DNA of 64,000 nucleotides from Mactra quadrangularis (lineage: Eukaryota > Mollusca > Bivalvia > Venerida > Mactridae). The position numbers were made by a program, and so were the translations under genes. Location: the NCBI GenBank assembly GCA_025267735.1, contig CM046297.1, positions 31,894,011-31,958,010 of the forward strand. Direction: 5' to 3'. How positions within the stretch are numbered: the first letter of the stretch is position 1; each line of letters starts with the position of its first letter. Shown here piece after piece: positions 10,323-22,021 of the stretch. A model generated the notes under the pieces. It had not been told where the DNA came from, did not search any database, and saw only the letters and a program-made list of their open reading frames with translations.

Positions 10323-13300
10323 GTAAGATTTATTTTCTTTTGAGTTTAATAAAATCAACTCAATTATTTTTTTGAACATATTCTGTTTATAGTTGTTTTT
10401 GTTATAATCAAATTTAGTAAGATTAAATAGTTTGGAACGAGGTAAAATGTTTTAAAATGTTAATTGAATGTGTAAAACAATGTAAAAACAAAGCAAAAAC
10501 AGTAATATAGGGAATACTAGCGACAAAATTAGTACTTTCTTTTAAATAATTATTCTTAAATCATTTCCATCAGTGATAATTAGATTACAAATTCAGAATA
10601 CTTAACTTTTTGTTTTAAAGGTACTACATGCAAAAGGGTGTTACATAACATCGGTTATTGCTATATACGTTAAAACAGTAAAGTTATGAGCTCTATAGAC
10701 CACATTACTTATAACAAACCTCATGCGATTCATGACGATCTGCTATTAAAACATCAATTATGATGCTGTTGATAGTGAAAGATGTTACTAATGTAAAGGT
10801 TGCTGTATAGTCAATTTAATTAGAAACCAATGATAAACTAAAGCATCTATATTTCCTGGTTTATCCGACCACGCCCTCATTCTACAGGTTCTCTCTCCGT
10901 GTTAAAGACATTCAGTCTGAAACGTTGACCATTTAGGTAACATGCAACAAACAAGCTCTGCATGCTAACAAAGCTCAGTCTAAAAAAGACTGAATGTTTT
11001 AACGAATTTCATTTCCAGCCAATAACAAGAGAATATAGAGCGTTTTAGTTTTTCTGTTGAAACGATGTTAAAAACAAATCAGTATTCACAGGGTATGATT
11101 CGAGTTTGAAAAAATCATGACACGCATTTAATGAATTTCTCACATGTGTTTTTATTTTTTCTTAAAGTTGGTTGTAATCTATTTTTGGTGCCCTCCAAAA
11201 GTCTTTGAACAAAATAGACAAAATCTTGTTTTTTAGGATAAAATGATTCACATTAACTCATGTAAAACAAAGCAATCAAGAATCTTCTTAGCAACACTTT
11301 AAAACCAGCTTTAATTAGTTTTTCTACATATGATTCAAAATAGATGTCAAATAAATGAGTTTTAAAACTAAAATTACCAAAACTTTGACATTTTTTTGAT
11401 AACAACCTGTATATCAAATTTACGTGACAAAAACCCTTTATACATTTTAATGTCAATTTACTTGGATAACTTTGTTACAGTAAAAGCCGCTACTTGCTTT
11501 TACAAAAAAAATTCTATTACAAAAGATAGCAATGGCTATGTGTTTAGTAAGGTCCAATTTATTGTCATAATCTATCTCATTCTGCACGGAGTAACTCTTC
11601 TGTTTTTATACCTCGTTTCAAACAAATAGACAGACAGAAGAACAAGATTTGTACATCTCCACTAGCTTTTTGATTTCCAGTCTTAAAATGCCTCCACACT
11701 ACTTCATTAGCATTTTGTGGTAAAACATTTAAATTGTCCCTAGGCATACTCTTACAGTCTCTGTCTAATTATGACAATCATTTATAAGTTAAACACAAAG
11801 AAATCACCATAACCTCCTAATGTGTTAAACTAGGCAATACCTTAGCTCATACCAAAGCGACTTTACTTAAAACTTTTGCTGGCGGGTAGGTTTCAAATAC
11901 AATGTAAAACAAACAGAAACAATGACAACAGCTCTCCTTGATACAGAGGTATGCTGGAGATTAGACATGGACAATATTTCATAACATAACTAAAATAATA
12001 ATAATGTGCGCTGGTACCGTACCGGAAACCAACCCCAACTCGTGGATTTGTGGTCAGAATATGACAGTCTAAGCTGAATGTTAAAGTAAATGTAGCTAGA
12101 TATATTATCTTTTGACTTAATACCGGTACTAATAGTTGGTACAATGGACCTCATCCTATTGTTTGAAATCTAGCGGCGCTTTACTATGTAATTGACGTCA
12201 TCTTTTAATAAGTAGGTCCTTTAGGTAACACAATACTTGACGTAGTTATGAAGTCAATTTTGACCATGTTGCTTCTTTCAATGGTCAGCATATCTTTAAA
12301 ATATTAAGTTCTTTTTGAACAATTTTTAGAGATCAATGTTACAATTTTTTACTTTAGTTTGTTCTCTGCTCTGTACCTTATGAACGTCATAGTTTTATTT
12401 GAGCTGACTAAACAGTGAGTGCAATCGTTTTGCCCCTCCTGTGTTTATAAGATCTCGACTCCATCCTGAAGAAAATACTCCTATTACTTGAGCTATAAGT
12501 TTTTGCAATATAAAGTTTTTTATTTCCATTATCAGTCTGTATAACCATTTCCATGGTGCAATATGCTTCAAAAAAGATTTTGAATTAAGTGTCCCTAAGG
12601 GGTTGCACAAAAGTTTGACAATAACGTCGATTTTCGTCCATTAAAAAGGTATTTTGTGATGTTATCGGCCTTGTAAATTGGGTAAATAACGTGAAAAACA
12701 AATGTCCAGTAAGGGATCAAGTCCTTGCAATTTGAGGTAAAACTTAACTAAACATATCTGAGACAAAATAAATGTTTGCTGATTAGTCTAAATTAGGAGA
12801 TAACTAACCGTTAAATGACGTAAATTTTTATTTGTTACAGCTATAATCTCCTAGTTTACCAGTCCTCCAATAAATATTCTAATAGTACATATTTTTATGA
12901 TCCGCGAGTGGCGATATTGATGTGCTAGTACTGAGTTTTATAGAGTTATCTTCATTCGGTTTTGTGGGCTTTTCATTGTTGTATTGTGGCTTTAAGTTTC
13001 ACCATGTCTAGAATTCGATCATATAAACATCACTTTTATTGATGTTGAACTCAGAGCTAACATAATAACATCATACAAAAACTAAAATTATCAACTTAAT
13101 TATATTTTATGACATATGTGTCAGTCTGCATCTACGTTCAAATATGGAATTACTTCAAGCTAAATCAAGATATTACTGATCTTGTTATGCAGAGTAAAAG
13201 AGTAAAGTTTCATTTTAAATACTACATTAATTACTGCAAAATATTTCGATTTTCACATTATTTAAGTCTTAAATGCTTAATTCTAAAAGACATTGTTCCT

Positions 13301-13824
13301 ATATGTAGATAATTCCACAATTAAGACAATCGGGTTAATAATACTAAAAGATGAAGTGGAGTAAAATCAGGCAATTAACTGTCGATAAAAGCTAAGTGAA
13401 AAAGTCTCCAAACTATTAAACACCCATTCAAATTCTCTGAGAGTCAAGTGATTTAAACTTAATTTGGACTCTGGGTAGCTCATTCAAGGTGCAAATAAAC
13501 ACTCACACTTACTATAGTTAAACTTGATTCCTCCGGCGTGCAGGAATTGTTCATTATCTCGTCGATTTTTTAAGTCGTATAATCTTATATAGTCGATCAC
13601 TAATTCAACCAAATGACATTTACATGAATTACTTTGAGGTACCTTATCGTTAATTTTATCCAATACAATGTAACTGAAAAATCTGGACCTTAATACAAAA
13701 CGAGAATATATTTTACCGAAAAAAAAGGGTTTTTTTGTCTAGTTTGCATTAGAAAACCATTATTTACTGTTCCAAAAGTTTTTTTTCATTGTGATTTGAA
13801 CTGTTAGGTAGAAGTATAATTAGA
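10323..13824. other. AT-rich stretch, nothing firmly recognised
   Basis: Candidate first intron of the insulin-like gene or intergenic DNA. Short minus-strand frames near 11253-11456 and 12395-12610 have no recognisable motifs; they may be old retroelement pieces but I cannot support that. Confidence 0.4.
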
Positions 13825-13846
13825 CTTTCGGCGATTTCGCCGAAAG
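13825..13846. repeat. Perfect 10-bp-stem hairpin
   Basis: CTTTCGGCGA, two-base loop TT, then the exact complement TCGCCGAAAG. It is GC-rich in an AT-rich region, so unlikely by chance. It may be an end of a transposon or an RNA structure; no partner copy was seen nearby. Confidence 0.8.
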
Positions 13847-14362
13847 GCTTAAGTTGTACCAGGAGTCGAAAATTATCGACGATTCAAATGCCTGACCAGT
13901 TTAACCGCGGAGAAGTGTTGTCTCTGATATTCTACGCAGTCAAATTTAAGCGATAAAAGTAGTTCCGTCAGCAGACAGATGGAGGGGGGGCAGTCAAATC
14001 TCGTTAATACACCACAAGTATTAGCATTTCCAAAAGTGCTTAAAATTGACGTTCAGCCGTGTTTGATGTCTTCTCCATTGATGTTTATATTTTTCGGTTA
14101 ATATTCATTTGCTAACGTGGAGGAGGTTTATGTATAGAAAATAAATATTGCTTTCGGTGAACAAGTCTATTTACAATTGATTAGTTATCTTTTTCCGATC
14201 AAAAATATTGGCGTGAAAATGTTTATGTCCGCTTAAATATTTCGTGGTGTGTAGCCTGTATGAAGTGTAATATTGACTACAGCAAATCAAAGGTTTATTT
14301 TCCATGTTAAGAAGTTTATGTAATAAGAGCAAAACAATGATTTGTATATTGATATACCTATA

Positions 14363-14875
14363 CAATCTCTCATTCAGAGTTGTCGATCCTTACAGTGATC
14401 TATATCTCTGTAAACGTCTCGGGTTTTACAAGATTCTTGTAAAATAGTAATATAATTAAGATTTTGTATCGAAAGCGTAATTTATCTTTTATATATATTA
14501 TCTTAAAGTTTTACGTGAAATAGAATTTTATTATCGGCGAAATCCAATTTTTAAAGAGTTATATTTACAAGAACTATTTCTTGTGAAACGTCTTACTATT
14601 CTGAGTAATTTGGCTTTTTACTCATCCGCTAAAAATGTAAGCACTAGATGATATTGCTAAAAATTATGACAAAAATTTAGTGCTAAGGGACTCTCAACGA
14701 CAAGCCTTTGAACATCTACAAGACAAGAAAGGTGATCTGTTAGTTTGTCTGTTGCGTATGGAAAACATTAAAAAATTGTCACATGATCGTTTTAAACGCG
14801 TGTTTGGGACTACTTTCGAGACGTTAACAGAGATATAGATCACTGTTAGGATCGACAACTCTGTATGAGAGATTG
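14363..14875. mobile_element. 513-bp MITE with 9-bp target duplication and a captured coding fragment
   Basis: Begins CAATCTCTCATTCAGAG and ends with the inverse (CTCTGTATGAGAGATTG). The inverted repeats run about 65 bp inward, through GATCTATATCTCTG and ACGTCTCG, with a few mismatches. ATACCTATA lies directly outside both ends (14354-14362 and 14876-14884), an exact 9-bp target-site duplication. Nine bases fits Mutator-like elements best (Merlin or hAT-like are possible). The interior keeps a short open frame resembling the start of a helicase domain, annotated separately. Confidence 0.85.
14636..14765 (+). pseudogene. Fragment resembling the N-terminal part of a RecQ-type helicase domain
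   Basis: Inside the MITE the plus strand stays open for about 42 codons: LDDIAKNYDKNLVLRDSQ, then RQAFEHLQDKKGDLLVCL, ending shortly after at LRMENI. The pattern of a polar start, Q-x-x-AF-x-x-L, then D-x-LV-C-L is what precedes the Walker A glycine-rich loop in RecQ-like helicases. Here the frame diverges exactly where P-T-G-x-G-K-S should follow, so the ATP-binding loop is absent and no enzyme can be made. It may be a deletion derivative of a helicase-coding transposon or a captured host exon. Recognition rests on a short motif only. Confidence 0.45.
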
Positions 14876-14884
14876 ATACCTATA

Positions 14885-16120
14885 GTAAGCGTGTGGTAGG
14901 GGCGTAGTCAAATATATTGATTGTGTCTGTAGCAATTTAATGTAATGATACTTGGGTCATTAATTGTATTACTTGAAGTTTAAGTTGTTTTACAGTATTG
15001 TACCTAAAATATAATACCTACTAAATTTGTTTGCAAAGTTTCCAAGGAAAACTGTACTATAAGATTTTGTATCAGAAGAAGAGGAAAATAAAATATTTGT
15101 ATTTTGAACTGATAGTATTTGCCAGTAATACAGGAAAGAATTAACATTTCGCTCGCATTTTCGCACTGCTCGATTCGTACTTGAATCTACTGTGTAAGGA
15201 ATTGTAATCATCAGAATGAATTTGTTTGGTTTCAATTCGCACGAAAGTCTTTCTGTTTTTCAATACTTTGATTTTAACTGTAAGTCAAATAAATAATTAA
15301 CGTATTTAGAACCTCGATCGTTTCTCTGGAAAAGTTTAGCATTAATAACCACAAAACTGCAAGTTGTTAACATTTAAGCATCAATATAGCCTGGTAATAA
15401 GTTGTCTTTTTGGCATTTATTTGATCACAAAACGCGTAATTCTGCAGGAACAAATTTAAACAGCAAATTGGAAAAACGGTAGATCCATGCATAGCTTATC
15501 AAGCAGAGGTAGGGCGAACCTGATTGTTTCTTTAAAATGGGAGAACTACAATGCTTTCACATAAGCTTGACTAAAATACCACAACTTATATCGAGAAATG
15601 ATCACCCTCTAGTATGTAAAGACAATTACTGTTCATTCTGATCCAACGACAAAATATGTAAATAAGGAAATAATCAATGAGAAAAATGTACTACTAAAGC
15701 TAAATGGGTATAAGAGTAGGTTATAATGCTTCGACGTAAGGTCAACTGATTTTCTAGCTAGGGTATTTGAATGTGTTCCTTACCGTAAATGCAATTCCTG
15801 TAAAATTTCGGTATAATAGGCGTTTGTACTACATATTGAGTAGTTATTTTCATAAATTCATAAATTAACGCGATGTTTATTAGCCAACTGTTCCTGTACT
15901 CGCCATTCTAAAAATCATCGTTGGTAAATCAACGTGGTGTAAAGAAATGAGCTCTTATCAACCGATCTTTAAACCATGGTTCGCGCTATGAAGATCCTGT
16001 AACTACACCAATTGTAATCAGTTCTTAAACCGAATTGTTCTTCTCTTTTATTTGAGCATTTCCTTATTGGCTAGATGACTGTTCGATAATAGATTGATTC
16101 GTTCAGATTCCTTATACATT
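14885..16120. other. AT-rich stretch, nothing recognised
   Basis: No gene, RNA gene or transposon end supported. Frames are short and interrupted. Confidence 0.45.
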
Positions 16121-16129
16121 TCATTTTTG

Positions 16130-16930
16130 GGAGCTTCGCAATGGCACAATTTCTTCAAAAAGCCTGGTACTTTTTCTTAATCTACGGTTTTCGAAGTCTC
16201 TTTGGGGGTCTGTCTGAATAAGGTCTTCCCAATGTGCCTTAACCTCATTCGTCAGTTAATCTTGAGCAATACGACAACATTCCATTTTGATCTGAAAGTC
16301 AACATCAGTCTCATGGTCGGGTCTGGTGAGCATTCCTCTGAAATGTTCCGCTTTTCTGTTCAGCGTGTCTGCATTCCTTTTGAGGGCGACAAAATCGTGT
16401 CGACAAATCCTTCAGAAGCATTTTGATTTAAGTGTACACTGTCACCCTTCTCATCTGCTGACTGTCCTTCTTGTTAGTGTACTCTCTCTCTTATGTTTTC
16501 TTACACTCTATCTGACGATCTCGTGGTTTCATCTTGTCACTAAGCGGGTGCTTAGACTATTTGCTTTTGATCCTGTAAACATTTGATGTAAACTATTTTT
16601 CTAGCTTCGATCAGATGCCAAATTCTTCTGAAATATTTCCCATTATTGTTGTAACGCAGAATTTCTTCACTGGTTTCAATGAACCTTTTCCCCACGCTGG
16701 TATTTTCAACTGCAGTCATATTATCCTAACTTTGAAATCTGTGTTGAATATAAGTTTAATTTTCCTCCATAGCAGTATTTTAAAGCGTATATCATATTGC
16801 ACTAGATTTGTCTACATCTTTCTTCCAACGGAATCAACCAAATTTACATTTGTTGAATACTTTTCAGTAAGGGACGTTAATCTGATGCAACGAAAGCGAC
16901 GTTTACTCCTTCTGATCATTAGGCATTGAA
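16130..16930. other. Less AT-rich segment of unknown origin
   Basis: This 0.8-kb segment stands out by higher GC and longer frames on both strands. On the minus strand one stretch near 16300-16420 reads protein-like (DFVALKRNADTLNRKAEHF), but it is bounded by stops and no family is recognised. It sits just upstream of the insulin coding exon and may be an old transposon or retroelement body. Not called as a gene. Confidence 0.35.
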
Positions 16931-17023
16931 TGGGTTTCAAAATATTAACAAAAATGTTAGACGAACGTAACTTATTTAAATTATGACTCAGTTACATTTC
17001 TTTCTTTTCAGGACACTATTAAA

Positions 17024-17243
17024 ATGTTGAAGGAAATATATAGATACTTTGTTGCTGTATGCATGGTTTTTACTTTATACAATATACATAAAACATATGG
17101 GTCGCATTACAAAATTTGTACACCTTCAATAAGGCTTCGTGGACCTCACGAACAAGGAATCTGTGGAGACAGAATACCAGAAATTTTAGAAACATATTGT
17201 ATTTTGGGATACAATGCTAGAGGAAAAAGAGAAATTGCCAAAG
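17024..17243 (+). CDS. ILP: Insulin-like peptide precursor, coding exon 1 (signal peptide and B chain)
   Basis: First coding exon of a molluscan-type insulin-related peptide, a secreted hormone precursor acting through insulin-type receptors. Residues 1-26 form a signal peptide (hydrophobic core FVAVCMVFTLYN, probable cleavage after TYG). The B chain follows: C32 is an additional cysteine, then RGPHEQGICGDRIPEILETY with C47 and C59 separated by 11 residues, exactly the insulin B-chain spacing. N-A-R-G-K-R at 64-69 is a dibasic site with glycine, so the B chain may end in an amide. A splice acceptor (TTTCTTTTCAG) ends at 17011, 12 bp before the ATG, implying a separate 5' leader exon. The exon ends AAG/GTAAGT at 17243, splitting codon 74 after its first base. 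That phase-1 intron in the connecting peptide is the ancestral insulin position. Unspliced, the frame would stop at 17263. Confidence 0.93.
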
Positions 17244-17277
17244 GTAAGTCCTCATTTTCTTAACTACACCTTTCTTA

Positions 17278-17415
17278 ATAAGTGGTAACGGCGTTGAACT
17301 AGTAATCACTGGATAGCCACCTCCGTATTGATTCGAATCCCACCTAATACCTGCCCCGATGATTCCTTGAGCAAGAACTATATCCTACTAGCTCAGTACT
17401 TGGGGAAAAGGAAGT
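17278..17415 (+). mobile_element. tRNA-derived SINE in the insulin intron
   Basis: AAGTGGTAACGGCGTTG and, about 45 bp further, GATTCGAATCCCACC look like the A and B boxes of a tRNA-type RNA polymerase III promoter. They are followed by CCTTGAGCAAGAACTATATCC, a core typical of tRNA-SINE bodies. It does not fold as a plausible functional tRNA, so a SINE is the better call. Ends are approximate. Confidence 0.6.
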
Positions 17416-17784
17416 TGATTTTCAAACAGTGCATAAAGTTTCATTTCTTTGTCCGAAAATGTATACACAAGTCAATTGTTTGCCAAAAATAAAACAAAAT
17501 ACAAAATAAAATCCGTTTATGTCTTTTTCTTCGAATTGATTATTAAAACACGTAATCAAACTAAAACACAAGATTCTGATTCTTCCATTGATTTCTGAGG
17601 CGTTGTCTGAAGATACAATAAAAAGACACTTGATGTTATTATAAACCTTGTATTTGTTCATTTATTACTGTTTCAATTATGGTAATTTGAAATCACACAT
17701 TTTCATGCATTGTAATGTTCATGTTGTGTTGGTCTTGATATCGACAAATGAAGATACCCCCAACCCTTTAAACCTCAACACTTA

Positions 17785-18225
17785 AAATGAACCACCTCCT
17801 TTACAAAAACCTGCACACAAAAATACCACGCCTCTCCTGAAAAATATTCACACGCAAAGGAAAAAAACATTCTTCTTTTGATTAACACAAAGATAAAACT
17901 ACGCCTCATTTGATCAATCTCCTCACACACAAAGATAAAACTACGCCTCTTTTGGCAAATCTTTACACACCAAGATAAAACTACGCCTCTTTTGGCAAAT
18001 CTGCACACACATAGATAAAACTACGCCTCTTTTGGCAAATCTTTACACACCAAGATAAAACTACGCCTCTTTTAGCAAATCTTCACACACATAGATAAAA
18101 CTACGCCTCTTTTGATTAATCTCCTCACACACAAAGGAAAAAATACAACGCCTCTTTTGGCAAAATTACACACACAAAGATAAAACTACGACTCTTCTGA
18201 TAAATCTTCACATACAAATAAATAA
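17785..18225 (+). repeat. 40-bp minisatellite in the insulin intron
   Basis: About 11 degenerate copies of a 40-bp unit containing GATAAAACTACGCCTCTTTT and GGCAAATCT, separated by CACACAC runs. Central copies (about 17930-18110) are nearly identical; the outer ones carry small deletions. It produces artefactual minus-strand frames. Confidence 0.92.
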
Positions 18226-18328
18226 CTCCTCCTGTAAACAATATATTTAGAAGTTCTGCAGTGCAGTTTCCCAAATCGTGAAATTCATATCGTTTGCAAA
18301 TCATCACTATTCTATGTTTTTCTTTTAG

Positions 18329-18585
18329 TTAAAGAACAACTCAAACTTGATGCTGTAAAAATGTCACGTGAAGATGCTAACACGTACCTTGTGGATAAAA
18401 GAACAAATTATCATGACACTGGTATAGTATGTGAATGCTGCTATCATCCGTGTGACCCAGATGAAATATACTCGTATTGTTTGTCAGACTTTAGGAAAAG
18501 AGGACTTGAATTTTTGAAAAGAAATCAACCAATGATAAGTGCAGCGAAGCAACAACAAAAGACTATTGGGGATAAAGAGGATTAG
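18329..18585 (+). CDS. ILP: Insulin-like peptide precursor, coding exon 2 (connecting peptide, A chain, C-terminal extension)
   Basis: Continues codon 74 and reads in frame to TAG, giving a 158-residue precursor. Residues 70-98 are the connecting peptide, ending in the dibasic D-K-R site at 96-98. The A chain core GIVCECCYHPCDPDEIYSYC (105-124) has the canonical C-C, three residues, C, eight residues, C pattern, plus one additional cysteine at the fourth position. Together with C32 in the B chain this predicts a fourth, molluscan-type disulfide. R-K-R at 129-131 and K-R at 137-138 are further cleavage sites, releasing a short GLEFL peptide and a 20-residue glutamine-rich tail. The tail after the A chain is unusual for a plain insulin. 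No AATAAA was found within about 1.2 kb of the stop, so the transcript end is unknown. Confidence 0.93.
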
Positions 18586-21500
18586 AATTGTATAACTTAA
18601 AGCTAGTTTTTGTGACTTAAGATTTAATTTATAGTAAATAACAAGATATAGGTTCATGTCACCAGTTGTCTTAAGACAATCGTTATTACTGTGATTTATC
18701 TAATGTTTTAATAGAAATGTTAATTGTGTTTTAAACAATATTGGAAATAATAAGAAAACACTAACTTATCTTATTTACATGTAACTGTAAAATAATCAAT
18801 ACAAGATTTGAGTTTTTTTGTCAATGAAAATCAATTTTAATAAGTGGTTGAACTAGGTCCTAATAACTAATTTGTTTATTTCGGCACGATACTTGTAAGT
18901 CTTGCTTTTGTTTTACTTTTATTTGCGTTGGTAATTCAGCTCTCCATTGGAGAGACTAATTTGGTAGCTCACCCGGCCACTCCCGCCTATATATGACTCC
19001 GCCCAGTTCTTCATATACCCTGATGCCTTTTTAAATGCACGATTGCCGCCCGATCCCTGTAAAATTTCCTAGCAACAGGTGACGCTTTGTGAGAATAATG
19101 TCTTATTGACCGAAATTAGCATCTGATGGATGATACAGATCTCACTTACTTTGTGCACGCACTGATGCGTGCGTACTTGCAATAATTGGACGGATTTGAA
19201 TTCCTATATACATATAATGAAACCTGGCTCTGAACTGAAATTTTTGCGCTCTGTAAAAATATTTAAAAATAGATTTACGATACATTTGCATTTTGGCTGT
19301 TTTGATTATCAATTCATTTCATCGTAAACTTACTACACTTTTACAACATTAACTGTTTAGAAAGTCCTATATTTATGCTAGGGGATAAAGGTTGCATTTT
19401 TCTAAAACACAAATTTTTAATAATTTTTTGTTTTTTATTGTCAAACGTTGATTCTTGTAACAAAAAAAAACAACGTCGTAATATGACTAATTTTATCGAA
19501 AATTTTACAAAATCGTATTATTTAATGGAATGATGGGTCTCTGTGTTTGATTCAAATTATGTTTACTAATCAACTTCCATATTTCTGATTTATAAGGATG
19601 GTCATCCTAATATCACGTGACACGAGACACTATCTCAATATATTTTTTTCACTTTTGAGTATATTTTTTGGGTTATGATTTGTTTTCTAATAGTTGATCA
19701 TTCTTAAACAACTTGAATGTCACGTGCTGTTTTTGAATTTCTTGTTCAAGTCAACAACTTTCAAAATTTTCACTGGTACTCCATTCTTAATATTACTTTT
19801 CTAGTTATATAGAATGAAAACAAATAAATCAGTTCAATTCATACGTAATAGAAACTTTTGAATGATTGAATTGGTATTTTGCCGAGTTGGATGGTTTTTA
19901 TACATGTATGTCCAAACGGTTCTTTTGTTTAGGACATCAACTAAGATGTCCTCTTTGAGTGTTTGCTGAAGTAATTTTAACCTTATGAATACAAATAATA
20001 AATTGAAAACAGAGGCATAGATATTTTTAATATTTGAATTTTCAAAACAAATTTTGGTTGTAAAACTTTGATAACTGCAACATCTTATTTTTTGAATGTT
20101 TTAAATGATGATTCATTACTTGGTCATAATGACATTAAAATTGAATAAAAACATATAAGAGACACTTTAAGTTGTTTATCTCTATACAATGTAATATACT
20201 GACGGCGAGCCTGTCGTTTATCTAAGATTGATGACAAAGTATCTAAATAGAGGTATCCAGGTAGAGTTAATGCATTCTCAATCTAGATGAGCAAAAACAA
20301 CTATTTACATGGTTTTATGGTCTTAGAGATAAGTGGAATGTAGAATGTAGCTGTTACATCTTCATATATTGACTTCCGCATCTGTAGTCCAGAAACAAGA
20401 TACAATATTCATATATGTACGTCGATATAAATATCATCAGCTTTGATTAGCTATTGTTCAGATTGTCTGAGATGGTTTAATACGTTCATCCGAATAAATC
20501 TGGTTAATAGACCTACGTCATCAGTTTCTCAGTCTTCGATATTTTTTACAAACCTTGTACAGAATATGTTAAATGTTTCCACCTAACAAATCATCACTTA
20601 CATTATATTATCTGTGATATACATGTATATCATAACATTGTGACAGAATTTTACAAAAGGTAAATGAGAACAAAAGCTTCTAAATGTTTTCTTTCTGTTT
20701 TATTACTAGTGATATTTACACCTCATTAGTTATTATATAATGGATTTTTTTCCCAAGCAATTACCAAGTAGATCCGTTGTCATCCATAAACCATAATCCA
20801 TAAGGTATGTTCTTTATACATTGTAAAAACTAAGATATGTAGGTGTGTCCTCCAGGAACAGTATAGGATTGCTTGGCCGTCGAAATGTGAATGGATAATA
20901 GAAAATATTCTAAGGAACTATATAAATCACGGCATAAACTAAAACAAGTTCAATCTAAACTAAAACCAAACATTATAAAATACTTAAATGAACTGAAATC
21001 AGCATCATATAAAAGGCAAATGAACGCATTTTTATTCTGCGTCTCTGTTTTTCTCAGTGTTTTAATGATTCACGTGAGTCTTTATGGAACAAACACTTTC
21101 TATTAAATGTCGGTTAAACAAATCGTCAAACAAAAATTTAACAAATCTTCGAACAAAAATACATTATGGAAGCACTTAAGATGAACAAATTTAGTTTCTA
21201 GTTAATTTTAAAACACCTACACATCTCAATTTTCAAATATCTCGAAATCTAAAACATTTTTTTTGCTGATACCTAATCAAGCAATACTCTTAAAAGATAA
21301 TCATGTAACGTGTAATGACAAACTAGTGCTTGCTAAATGAAGGGCACAGAAAAAGAGACGAATTTGAAAAGAGCAAGTTCATTCAAAACAGTTTTACCGT
21401 TGTTGTTCTCGGTCTTAAACAGACTCAATCTAAAATATCAGAGCTAGAGAGTGCTTGATTCTGTGTTTCTTTCTGATCAAGAACATTTCTAGTGTAACTG

Positions 21501-21890
21501 ATTTGTAACTGAGCAAGGTATCAAAAATTCGTGACAATTACATAACACGCCTAAACAATTTGTAATCTTCTATTGTGTTATAGCTGTGGTCAATACAAAG
21601 TATACTCATTTGAGATTTTTGAACGAGACACACTCCATCTGCTACAACTTAATACCACACTTCACAATGAAAGCCTATGTTGTTATAACGTATACGCAAA
21701 CGTGTTTATTGACCATATTAAAACCTAGTCTGGACGACTGTTTTGGCGATAAAATGGCGATTTTCTTCGTCTAATACATCAACTTTTACTTAATTGACAT
21801 GATGATTGTAATATTACTGCATCTACAACAATCTTAGATGTCTGGTTGAAACAGAGTGTACTTACTAGACTTAAATACTAATTACTATTC
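18586..21890. other. Non-coding stretch after the insulin gene
   Basis: No further insulin exons or other genes are seen. The first clear AATAAA is at 19823, another near 20143. A small perfect hairpin (AGGACATC ... GATGTCCT) lies near 19932, and GCTCTCCATTGGAGAGAC near 18938 is another short palindrome. A 71-codon frame at 20891 has no recognised motif and is not called. Confidence 0.45.
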
Positions 21891-21895
21891 ATTTT

Positions 21896-22021
21896 CTCCT
21901 GCCCTTTGGTTTGGAAATCGAAGACGTTCAAATTACCTCCTGCCCTTTGGTTTGGAAATCGAAGACGTTCTAATTATCTCCTGCCCTTTGGTTTGGAAGA
22001 CGGAAGACGTTCTTATTATCT
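21896..22021 (+). repeat. Three-copy 41-bp tandem repeat
   Basis: Units start at 21896, 21937 and 21978 with CTCCTGCCCTTTGGTTTGGA, followed by GAAGACGTTC and a variable AT tail. The third copy differs by a few bases. Confidence 0.93.

Larger units (their letters stand above)
17244..18328 (+). other. Intron of the insulin-like gene (1085 bp)
   Basis: Starts GTAAGTCC and ends TTTTTCTTTTAG, both strong consensus sites. It interrupts the connecting peptide in phase 1. It contains a tRNA-derived SINE near 17278-17415 and a 40-bp minisatellite at about 17785-18225, which together make up roughly half of the intron. Confidence 0.9.

Noticed and set aside
17278..17415. Functional tRNA gene
   Set aside because: A- and B-box-like motifs are present, but the sequence between and around them does not give a plausible cloverleaf; a SINE fits better.
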